Origin: an uncultured Clostridia bacterium
Lineage (GTDB): Bacteria; Bacillota; Clostridia; TANB77; CAG-508
Assembly: GCA_947631725.1 (NCBI GenBank)
Contig: CANRML010000022.1
Location: 1 to 13,660, forward strand
Length of the DNA stretch: 13,660 bases
Direction of reading: 5' to 3'
The notes beneath the pieces were generated by a model. The model searched no databases. It was given only the letters and a program-made list of their open reading frames with translations, and was not told the origin of the DNA. Shown in pieces: positions 1 to 6,118 of the stretch. Within the stretch, counting starts at the first letter, position 1, and the number at the start of each line of letters is the position of its first letter. A program made the position numbers and the translations under genes.

Positions 1-272
1 TTTTCTATAACTTGCTTTGTATTATTTCCACCTGTTCCAGCAATTATTGGAATTCTACCATTTGAAGTTTTTACTGCAGTTTTTATTGCTTCTGCTTTTT
101 CTTCCTGTGTCATAGTAGCTGACTCCCCTGTTGTTCCACATACAATGATTGCATCTACATGATTTTGAATTTGCGTTTCTACTAATTTTTCAAATTCTCT
201 AATATTAACACCATTTTCATTAAATGGTGTTGCAATAGCTGTTCCACAGCCTTTAAATAAAACATCTTTCAT
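1..272 (-). CDS. dapA: 4-hydroxy-tetrahydrodipicolinate synthase, N-terminal part (cut by window edge)
   Basis: DapA condenses pyruvate with aspartate semialdehyde, the first committed step of lysine and diaminopimelate synthesis in the cytoplasm. The 90 visible codons start FKGCGTAIATPFNENGVN, then give IIVCGTTGESATMT and IPIIAGTGGNNTKQ. These are the TIM-barrel strands of the DapA/NAL family, including the GTTGES motif that binds the pyruvate carboxylate. The Schiff-base lysine and the rest of the barrel lie beyond the left edge. The ATG at 270-272 is preceded by GAGGAG, which sits inside the last codons and stop of apt. The two genes are separated by only 7 bases, so translation is probably coupled. 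Other members of the superfamily (N-acetylneuraminate lyase) are possible, but GTTGESATM fits DapA best. Confidence 0.9.
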   Translation of the reverse strand, partial: MKDVLFKGCGTAIATPFNENGVNIREFEKLVETQIQNHVDAIIVCGTTGESATMTQEEKAEAIKTAVKTSNGRIPIIAGTGGNNTKQVIE

Positions 273-279
273 AAAATAT

Positions 280-819
280 TTACTCCTCTTCTACATCTAA
301 TAAAGAAAAAATGTCATTATCTTGATTTAATTCTTTTATATTCATAACAACACCTTTTCCTACAATATTACCACCTAAGTTTTCTATTGCATTACTTATG
401 GCTTTTATTGTATTTCCTGTTGCATATATATCATCTATTATATAAAAGTTTTTATTTTCATATGTTGTATTTACTAGTTTTGGTAATTCTAGTTTGTCTT
501 TCCCATATTCTTTTTCATAATCAAATTCTACTTCTACAGCTGTTGGAGGCAATTTGCCTTTTTTTCTAACTGGTATACATCCTATTTCCAATTGTTCTGC
601 AATAGCTACTCCAAATAGAAATCCTCTTGCTTCAGGTGCCACAATATAGTCTATTTCTTTATTTTTCAATTCTTCTTTAAATTTTTGAATAATTTCTCTT
701 ATTGTTTCTTTTTGTATAATAAGTGGTGTTATATCAATAAATTCTATTCCCTGAATTGGAAAATTTTTTTCAGTTCGTATATTTAGCTCACTTTTTAGTT
801 CATTTTTTAATATTTTCAT
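280..819 (-). CDS. apt: adenine phosphoribosyltransferase
   Basis: The enzyme converts adenine and PRPP to AMP in purine salvage. At 179 residues it has the usual family length. Visible motifs are PEARGF at residues 62-67 (base-binding region), RKKGKLP at 85-91, the hood segment EYGKDKLEL at 104-112, and the PRPP-binding motif DDIYATGNT at 129-137. PEARGF and RKxGKLP separate it from xanthine and orotate phosphoribosyltransferases. The start is supported by AGGAGGG a few bases upstream of the ATG and by an extended -10 promoter at 841-868. It is the first gene of an apt-dapA unit. The C-terminus ends in three Glu codons that double as the dapA ribosome binding site. Confidence 0.93.
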   Translation of the reverse strand: MKILKNELKSELNIRTEKNFPIQGIEFIDITPLIIQKETIREIIQKFKEELKNKEIDYIVAPEARGFLFGVAIAEQLEIGCIPVRKKGKLPPTAVEVEFDYEKEYGKDKLELPKLVNTTYENKNFYIIDDIYATGNTIKAISNAIENLGGNIVGKGVVMNIKELNQDNDIFSLLDVEEE

Positions 820-840
820 AGTTACCCTCCTATCAATTGC

Positions 841-868
841 ATTATATCATAAACTTATTAAATGTAAA
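841..868 (-). promoter_or_regulatory. sigma-A-type promoter of apt
   Basis: Read on the minus strand, TTTACA (863-868) is followed after 16 bases by TATAAT (841-846), with TG one base before the -10, giving an extended -10 (TGATATAAT). It lies just upstream of the apt SD, in the 97-base gap between the divergent apt and cysE genes. Confidence 0.75.
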
Positions 869-916
869 TATTAGCAAAAAATTTTTCTAGGAATAAAATA
901 TAAAGAGGTTATAATT

Positions 917-1423
917 ATGAATTTTTTAAAAGAGCAAATTAAAGCAATAAAAAGAAATGATCCTGCAATATCATGTACTTTAGAAGTACTTTTATATCCA
1001 GGTTTTAAAGCTTGCATATATTATAAAATATCTCATTATTTTTACACCAAAAAACATTTTTTCATTGCTAGATATATTAGTGAAAAAGCTAAAAGGAAAA
1101 CTGGAATCGAAATACATCCTGGTGCTATAATTGGTAAAGGATTATTCATTGATCATGGAACTGGAGTTGTAATTGGAGAAACTGCAATTATTGGGGATAA
1201 TGTTACCATGTTCCACGGAGTAACACTTGGTGGAACAGGTAAGCAAAAAGGAAAGCGCCATCCAACCATTGGAAATAATGTGTTTATTGGTTGTGGCGCA
1301 AAAATTCTTGGAAATATAACTATTGGAGATTATTCAAAAATAGGTGCAAATGCTGTTATATTAAAAGATGTACCTGCAAATAGTACAGTTGTTGGCATCC
1401 CTGGAAGACTTGTAAAAAAATAG
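917..1423 (+). CDS. cysE: serine O-acetyltransferase, short form
   Basis: CysE acetylates L-serine with acetyl-CoA to give O-acetylserine, the precursor of cysteine. The protein has a short alpha-helical N-terminus (about residues 1-60, with RNDPA at 13-17) and a left-handed beta-helix of hexapeptide repeats from about residue 67 to the end. Catalytic residues of the family are present: Asp79-His80 in IDHGTG and His115 in KRHP, along with the acetyl-CoA loop TLGGTGK at 103-109. At 168 residues it lacks most of the N-terminal helical domain of enterobacterial CysE, as is usual in Firmicutes. The SD AGAGGT is 8 bases before the ATG. It is the only plus-strand gene in this half of the window, and its stop is 7 bases from the stop of the convergent gene. 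Confidence 0.92.
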   Translation: MNFLKEQIKAIKRNDPAISCTLEVLLYPGFKACIYYKISHYFYTKKHFFIARYISEKAKRKTGIEIHPGAIIGKGLFIDHGTGVVIGETAIIGDNVTMFHGVTLGGTGKQKGKRHPTIGNNVFIGCGAKILGNITIGDYSKIGANAVILKDVPANSTVVGIPGRLVKK

Positions 1424-1430
1424 TTTTGTT

Positions 1431-1952
1431 TTATACATTTATATCATTTTCATACATTTCATAATCTGGTTGATATTTAGCTATTAACTCATAAAATCCT
1501 TTGCAATGATTTTTATATTTTAAATGGCAATATTGGTGTAATACATTATATTCAATTACATCTCTAGAATATTTCACAATTTCTGGATTTATTGTAATTT
1601 TTTGGTTTTGACATTTTCCAAGGCTGTCTTTCATCTTTTTAATTTCAAAATCTTCTGGAGCAAATCCTAACATAATTCTTATTTTTTCCATTGCATTTTC
1701 TACTTCTACTTTTGCAATTTGCTCATACATTTTTTCTATTGCTATATCTAGAATTGTTTTACTACTTTCTTTTTTATATTTATTTGGAAGTGAAATTTTG
1801 ATAGTTGTATTTTCTACATCAAGTTCTGCTATTTTAATATTTTTATATACAATTTTCATCCTATAGTCTATGCCTAAAACTGGAACTGGATGTCTCTCTA
1901 TTGCTTTTGTCTCTGTACTTTTAAGTTTTAACTCTTTTCTTACTTTTATCAT
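1431..1952 (-). CDS. YgjP-like (DUF45) metallopeptidase-domain protein with altered HExxH motif
   Basis: The 173-residue protein fits the YgjP/DUF45 family, small cytoplasmic zinc peptidase-like proteins related to the WLM/SprT group, with little known function. The N-terminal half is a beta-rich region (VPVLGIDYRMKIVY). The family signature follows at 111-149: LGKCQNQKITINPEIVKYSRDVI, then HQYCH at 139-143 and His149. The expected motif is HExxH with a third His a few residues later. The zinc-binding histidines are kept, but the catalytic Glu is Gln140 (codon CAA), which should abolish peptidase chemistry while leaving a metal site. I chose the ATG at 1950-1952, with AAGGAG 8 bases upstream. 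An in-frame GTG at 1959-1961 lies within that SD and is unlikely to be used. The gene has its own promoter at 2011-2039. Confidence 0.82.
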   Translation of the reverse strand: MIKVRKELKLKSTETKAIERHPVPVLGIDYRMKIVYKNIKIAELDVENTTIKISLPNKYKKESSKTILDIAIEKMYEQIAKVEVENAMEKIRIMLGFAPEDFEIKKMKDSLGKCQNQKITINPEIVKYSRDVIEYNVLHQYCHLKYKNHCKGFYELIAKYQPDYEMYENDINV

Positions 1953-2010
1953 TTTTATCACTCCTTAGCAAAATTTCGTTTCACAAAATATTGTTCGCTT
2001 TATTGTTCTT

Positions 2011-2039
2011 ATTTTATATCCTTTTTTATTTCTTGTCAA
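2011..2039 (-). promoter_or_regulatory. sigma-A promoter of the YgjP-like gene
   Basis: On the minus strand a consensus TTGACA (2034-2039) is followed after 17 bases by TAAAAT (2011-2016), which overlaps TATAAA. Downstream, two direct copies of GAACAATA (the second read as GCGAACAATA) lie between the promoter and the SD at 1961-1966, and another GCGAACA lies upstream at about 2068-2074. They are direct rather than inverted repeats, so they do not form a LexA box. Confidence 0.75.
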
Positions 2040-2131
2040 TACTTTTTTAAAAAAAATATAAAATTTTTGTTCGCGTCTTTTGTATCCTTAGAGTCTCTAT
2101 ATGATAATTTATTAATTATATATTGTTACTA

Positions 2132-2986
2132 TTATTCGTTATAATTTTCTAATTTAAATCTGTTAAGCAATGCACTTCTTATCATCGCACTATTGAAGCT
2201 ATATGGTCTGCCTTTTTTTACTTTTTCCTGCTTTTGTTTACTATAATAATTTTGCATATTTAAGTAATGCACATCTTTATTTAGAATTTTTTTATTATTT
2301 TCATACGGAATATTGAACATTACTTTTGTTCCACTTAGATCTGATAAATAATTTTCTACTGTATTAATCGCTGTATCTTCAATATTTTCTTTCACTTTAC
2401 CTGTATTTACATCAATAATATTAGATTTTAACTTCATTTGTGTTCTTTTATCTTCCATATTGTCTGTAATTAAAACTTCTTCAATATTATATTTTTTTGC
2501 TAATTTTATTATATTTTTTTTGAATTGCTCACAGGTATCTCCTTCACTAAAGATTATATGAACATATTCTCTTTGGTATGTGTCTTTGAGTTTTTTATCC
2601 TTCCAATTGAATTTTGTATGTTCACAAGAATATCCTAATTTTTTAATATTTTTTAGTAATTCTACATTTCTTTTTTCATAATGGTCAAATACATCTTTAA
2701 CCCCACTTTTCATATTTGCTACTAATTCACTTTCAGTATCAAAAGGTTTAAATATGCTAATAAAAGCTAATTGCTCATTTCTAGATAAAGAATAAATTGA
2801 AAATCCTATGCAACTAATTAAATTTCTTATATCATTAAGTCTTTTTATATCTCTTGCATTTATAAGATATTCATAAAATTCCTCTGCTTTCTCCTTTCCT
2901 AAAAAATTATCCAAATACATTATCCAAGAACATATTGGAATTTCAAAATTTACATTATCTAATAGATACTTTGCATTTTCTCTCAT
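2132..2986 (-). CDS. unrecognised 284-residue protein
   Basis: I do not recognise this protein. It has no signal peptide and no clear membrane segment. The N-terminal half (to about residue 130) is predicted helical from its sequence. The middle, around YVHIIFSEGDTCEQFKKNI and NIEEVLITDN, alternates hydrophobic strands with helices. The C-terminus is basic and polar, with QKQEKVKKGRPYSFNSAMI followed by a helix, which could contact nucleic acid. The start was set at the ATG ending at 2986 because AAAGGAG lies 9 bases ahead of it; an in-frame ATG six codons upstream has no SD. A terminator-like hairpin (3035-3065) and a probable structured RNA lie directly upstream, so expression may depend on read-through or attenuation. 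It sits next to a nuclease-like gene in what looks like an accessory pocket. Confidence 0.7.
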   Translation of the reverse strand: MRENAKYLLDNVNFEIPICSWIMYLDNFLGKEKAEEFYEYLINARDIKRLNDIRNLISCIGFSIYSLSRNEQLAFISIFKPFDTESELVANMKSGVKDVFDHYEKRNVELLKNIKKLGYSCEHTKFNWKDKKLKDTYQREYVHIIFSEGDTCEQFKKNIIKLAKKYNIEEVLITDNMEDKRTQMKLKSNIIDVNTGKVKENIEDTAINTVENYLSDLSGTKVMFNIPYENNKKILNKDVHYLNMQNYYSKQKQEKVKKGRPYSFNSAMIRSALLNRFKLENYNE

Positions 2987-3034
2987 TTTTATTTCTCCTT
3001 TCATTTTTTTATAACTAACAATAAGTTAAGTAAA

Positions 3035-3065
3035 AAGCATTTAAGATAGCTTTTCTTAAATGCTT
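3035..3065 (-). terminator. rho-independent terminator-like hairpin upstream of the 284-residue protein gene
   Basis: A perfect 12-bp stem (AAGCATTTAAGA paired with TCTTAAATGCTT; arms 3054-3065 and 3035-3046) with a 7-base loop. On the minus strand it is followed by a run of T (complement of 3032-3036). It ends about 48 bases before the start codon at 2986, so it could end an upstream small RNA or act as an attenuator for that gene. Confidence 0.72.
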
Positions 3066-3160
3066 AAAGTTATCCTTATCAACCTAGCTTTAGCACCTAA
3101 CTTAATAGGTTGCTGTGTAGTCAACGTGCTAGTCACTCGTACACTCTTTATAAGTTTTTT
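3035..3160 (-). ncRNA. candidate structured leader or small RNA ending in the terminator
   Basis: This stretch carries no reading frame of note. It is more GC-balanced than its surroundings and is dense in complementary segments. Read on the minus strand: GTGTA (about 3139-3143) can pair with TACAC (about 3115-3119). CAACCTA can pair with TAGGTTG (7 bp). The competing pair ACCTA/TAGGT uses the same 5' segment. AAGTTA can pair with TAACTT just before the terminator stem. A TATAAT-like box at 3166-3171 lies upstream, but I see no good -35. It matches none of the riboswitch consensus motifs I checked by eye (T-box, SAM, TPP, FMN, glycine, c-di-GMP, purine, fluoride). Whether it is a cis leader or a free RNA cannot be decided from sequence alone. 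Confidence 0.45.
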
Positions 3161-3192
3161 ATTCTATTATATTTTTATATAGTTTTGAAATA

Positions 3193-4489
3193 TTAAACTA
3201 ACATATTGTATACATTTTTTATTGTATCTTTTTCTTTTTCTGATAATCCTTTTAAATTGTAAAATAATACTAGAGCATATTTGTAGCTGTTTGTTAATGC
3301 AGAATTTTTAATATTACCGACTTTTTTTGTATTTCGATATATTCTCTATATCTGGCTTTATTTCTTCATATATTTTTTTTAGATTTTCTTCCGAGTTCCA
3401 ATAAACATCTGGAATTGTTGCTATATCAAATTTATATTTACTATCACATAAATCATGAAATGTCTTTAAGTAATCTTTTAATATATCTTTATTTTTTAAA
3501 TTATCATATTGATTAAAGTCATAAATTTTATTTGCAATGTCTTTAAAAGTTATATTTATATAATTATCTACATTTTGCTTTTTGAAAGATAAGTATACAT
3601 ATATATATTTATATTCAGTGTTTCCTTCGTTTTTCTTTTTTTCAAAAAACTCTCTATATTTTTGACATTGTTTTATTTCTTGTTCACTTATATTATCTTT
3701 ATATATGTTTTCTTCTGCAGTAACTTTTGCTTCAATAATTATTCTATATTTTTCCTTATTATTTTTATCATTAATATCAACTGTTATATCTGGAATAATT
3801 GAATTTTTTTGACCAATTTTATATCTTTTTTGATAATATACATTAAATTTTCCTATATCAATATCAGGAAAGTTTTTATCTTTCTCTTTTAATAAATTTA
3901 AAAATAATTTCAATGGTTTATTTCCTAAGTTGTAAATATTATCTTCTTTTATAAAATTACTAAAAAATGAGGTATGTATATTTTCAAAATTATATAAGTT
4001 AATTTCTTTTAATAAATTGTTCAATTTCAATTCATTTGCAAAACTATTCCATTTTTTTGATTCTAAGAAAGGTTGTTTATATAGTTCTAAAAAGTCTTTT
4101 ATTTCTGCTTCCTTGTCTTTTTTTACTTGTTTTTCAATTACATAGTTTTGTCCCTCATTTTTAGCTTCAAAAAGTGGTTCTAACATATCTACTTTAATAA
4201 GTGGATTTAATTTTATTTTTTCAGGATTAAATTCATAATAGCTTTCTAAATTCTTAATTGATTTTTTTCCTCTTTCAAATTTTATGCATTTTTCTGCTTG
4301 AGCAATATACATCCCTTTATATTTAAAAAGTACAGCATCACAGTTAAGAGCTATTGAATATTTTTTATTTGTACAATAATATTTTCCTCCATTTTCCTTC
4401 AATTGGCAATTAAAATAGTCATTTCTAATTTCATCAATTTCTAGATAGTCATTATATTCTTCGTTCATTATAAATACTGCAATTTTCAT
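3193..4489 (-). pseudogene. PD-(D/E)XK nuclease-superfamily protein, C-terminus frameshifted at an A7 tract
   Basis: The uninterrupted frame runs from 4489 to 3314 (391 residues). The nuclease-like core begins near YNFENIHTSFFSNFI (about residues 166-180) and holds the PD-(D/E)XK motif: PDITVD with Asp234, then IIIEAK with Glu253 and Lys255, then a QCQKYREFF helix. This fits the PDDEXK_4 type often found in defence loci. The first 115 residues form a separate beta-rich domain with DAVLFKYKGMYIAQAEK, possibly PUA/EVE-like. The frame stops after KYKKSR, but the +1 frame continues without a start codon for 42 protein-like codons (VGNIKNSALTNSYKYALVLF onward) to a stop at 3193-3195. Removing one A from the seven at 3322-3328 joins the two. 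The ATG at 4487-4489 is chosen over an in-frame GTG at 4504 because GAGG lies 9 bases before it. The core motifs are intact, so the product may still be functional. Confidence 0.72.
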
Positions 4490-4550
4490 AGTATTTTTCC
4501 TCACTTATATTTTATATTTTTCTTTTATAACTTCATATAATCTTTTTTCC

Positions 4551-4578
4551 ATTATATCAAAATACATAATTTTTTCAA
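4551..4578 (-). promoter_or_regulatory. extended -10 promoter of the PD-(D/E)XK gene
   Basis: On the minus strand TTGAAA (4573-4578) is followed after 16 bases by TATAAT (4551-4556), preceded by TG at the extended -10 position. Transcription would begin near 4544, giving a leader of about 55 bases. This shows the nuclease gene has its own promoter and does not depend on the operon upstream. Confidence 0.75.
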
Positions 4579-4622
4579 TAATCATGGTCACAAAATGTAT
4601 TTAAGTTAGATAATATATAGAA

Positions 4623-4648
4623 ATAGTAACCACATATTAGGTTACTAT
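4623..4648 (-). terminator. hairpin downstream of the GGGtGRT operon
   Basis: A 9-bp stem ATAGTAACC/GGTTACTAT with an 8-base loop lies 40 bases past the GGGtGRT stop codon. On the minus strand it is followed by TTCTATATA, a poor T-run; on the plus strand by CTTTTATC. It is the likely end of the operon and precedes the nuclease promoter. Confidence 0.55.
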
Positions 4649-4688
4649 CTTTTATCAATTATAATATTATAAAAGTCTTTGTGATACT

Positions 4689-5690
4689 CTATTTCATTGC
4701 TTCTTCAACTGCTACTGCTACTGCAACAGAAGCACCTACCATTGGGTTATTTCCCATCCCAATTAGTCCCATCATTTCTACATGTGCTGGTACTGATGAG
4801 CTTCCTGCAAATTGAGCATCTGAGTGCATCCTTCCCATTGTATCTGTCATACCATAAGATGCAGGTCCAGCAGCCATATTATCTGGGTGTAATGTTCTTC
4901 CTGTTCCTCCACCTGATGCAACTGAGAAGTATTTTCTACCTGCTTCTATTCTTTCCTTTTTATATGTACCTGCAACTGGATGTTGGAATCTTGTTGGGTT
5001 TGTTGAATTCCCTGTGATTGAAACATCCACATCTTCTAGCCACATAATTGCTACTCCTTCTCTTACGTCATTTGCTCCATAGCATTTTACTTTTGCTCTT
5101 TCACCATTAGAATATGGTATTTCTTCCACAACTTTTACCTTTCCTGTGAAAAAGTCAAATTCAGTTTTTACATATGTAAATCCGTTAATTCTTGAAATTA
5201 CTTGTGCTGCATCTTTTCCAAGTCCATTTAGTATAACTCTTAATGGTTCTTTTCTTACTTTATTAGCTGATTTTGCAATACCAATTGCTCCTTCAGCAGC
5301 TGCAAAGCTTTCATGTCCTGCTAAAAAAGCAAAACATTTTGTATCTTCTGATAATAGCATAGATGCTAAATTTCCATGTCCTAATCCAACTTTTCTATCA
5401 TCAGCAACAGAACCTGGAATACAAAAAGCTTGTAGTCCTTCTCCTATTGCTTTTGCTGCATCTGCCGCTTTTTTACAGCCTTTTTTTATAGCAATTGCTG
5501 CTCCTAAAGTATATGCCCAAGCTGCATTTTCAAAGCAAATTGGTTGAACTCCTTTTACTATTTCATATGGATTGAATCCTTTTTCTTTACATATCTCTAA
5601 TGCATCTTCGAAATCTTTTATTCCGTATTTTTCCATTACTGGTTTGATTTGGTCTATTCTTCTTTCATAACTTTCAAATGTTACTGCCAT
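4689..5690 (-). CDS. GGGtGRT family protein
   Basis: The 333-residue protein contains SGGGTGRTLHPDNMAAGP (motif at residues 260-266), the signature that names the GGGtGRT family, a conserved family of unknown function widespread in anaerobic Firmicutes. Other highly conserved-looking blocks are GSVADDRKVGLGHGNLASML (93-112), FLAGHESFAAAEGAIGIAKSANK (122-144) and GSSSVPAHVEMMGLIGMGNNPMVGASVAVAVAV near the end. There are no membrane segments or signal peptide. Cysteines occur at 34, 51, 72, 90, 119 and 203. The SD AGGAGG overlaps the stop of the upstream gene, so translation is coupled. It is the last gene of an operon headed by a NifU/IscU-like scaffold protein, an association that suggests a role linked to iron-sulfur or other thiol-bound metal chemistry. 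No reaction has been shown here, and I propose none. Confidence 0.9.
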   Translation of the reverse strand: MAVTFESYERRIDQIKPVMEKYGIKDFEDALEICKEKGFNPYEIVKGVQPICFENAAWAYTLGAAIAIKKGCKKAADAAKAIGEGLQAFCIPGSVADDRKVGLGHGNLASMLLSEDTKCFAFLAGHESFAAAEGAIGIAKSANKVRKEPLRVILNGLGKDAAQVISRINGFTYVKTEFDFFTGKVKVVEEIPYSNGERAKVKCYGANDVREGVAIMWLEDVDVSITGNSTNPTRFQHPVAGTYKKERIEAGRKYFSVASGGGTGRTLHPDNMAAGPASYGMTDTMGRMHSDAQFAGSSSVPAHVEMMGLIGMGNNPMVGASVAVAVAVEEAMK

Positions 5691-5701
5691 TTTCTTACCT
5701 C

Positions 5702-6115
5702 CTAAAAATTTTCTAATATACTTCCTAAATTGTCTATAATCTCATAAATATCTGTATATGGTATTACTTTTATTCTTTTATTGCCTCTTACCATTGTAGT
5801 TATTTTTTGTACAGCTGTTTTGTCATAAATACCTATTATTTTTTTATTATGACTATCTGCATATCCTAGTTCATACCCTACCCCTAGTGAAGGTACTGTT
5901 AACTCTGCAAAAATTATATCTGCTTGATTTAATTTTTGTTCTAGCTTTTTAAATATGCTTTCATCTGTTACATTTTTTTCTTTTTCAATTACTTGTGAGT
6001 CTGCTACTTCTGGATTTAATACTTCTCCATATTTTTGCAATTTCTCCACTAGTATTTTATAAGTTTGTAATTTTTGTCTACCACCATATATTGAACCTGA
6101 AAAATATATTTTCAT
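5702..6115 (-). CDS. nucleoside 2-deoxyribosyltransferase-fold protein, DNPH1/Rcl-like
   Basis: The 137-residue protein aligns well with DNPH1 (Rcl), the 2'-deoxynucleoside 5'-monophosphate N-hydrolase that cleaves the base from modified nucleotides. Shared motifs are the phosphate-binding YFSGSIYGGR at residues 4-13 and the stretch QADIIFAELTVPSLGVGYELGYA, which carries the catalytic Glu82 (DNPH1 Glu104). MVRG at 108-111 matches the DNPH1 MIRG segment. However, the acidic residue equivalent to DNPH1 Asp80, which belongs to the active site, falls on Leu58 in IFKKLEQKL; Glu59 is adjacent. The protein is also shorter than DNPH1. It lies between the scaffold gene (3 bases upstream) and GGGtGRT (11 bases downstream), with SD AAGGAG in the last codons of the scaffold gene. 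It may therefore hydrolyse, transfer or merely bind a nucleotide. Confidence 0.8.
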   Translation of the reverse strand: MKIYFSGSIYGGRQKLQTYKILVEKLQKYGEVLNPEVADSQVIEKEKNVTDESIFKKLEQKLNQADIIFAELTVPSLGVGYELGYADSHNKKIIGIYDKTAVQKITTMVRGNKRIKVIPYTDIYEIIDNLGSILENF

Positions 6116-6118
6116 AGA

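Noticed and set aside
871..899. TTAGCA-N17-TAAAAT as a promoter for cysE
   Set aside because: It would place the transcription start within the SD, leaving too little leader for initiation; the real cysE promoter is unclear.
1990..2074. Three GTTCGC-like words near the YgjP-like gene promoter, considered as LexA/DinR boxes
   Set aside because: They are direct copies without the GAAC-N4-GTTC inverted arrangement.
3035..3160. Similarity of the structured region to a Cas9 tracrRNA
   Set aside because: Only short words are shared; no CRISPR repeats or Cas genes are present.
4505..4585. 26-codon minus-strand ORF ending directly before the nuclease gene
   Set aside because: It has no SD, and the extended -10 promoter of the nuclease gene lies inside it, so it is probably leader and promoter DNA.
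4697..5547. Plus-strand open frames opposite the GGGtGRT gene
   Set aside because: They are antisense shadows with Leu/Ser/Pro-rich low-complexity translations and no SD.
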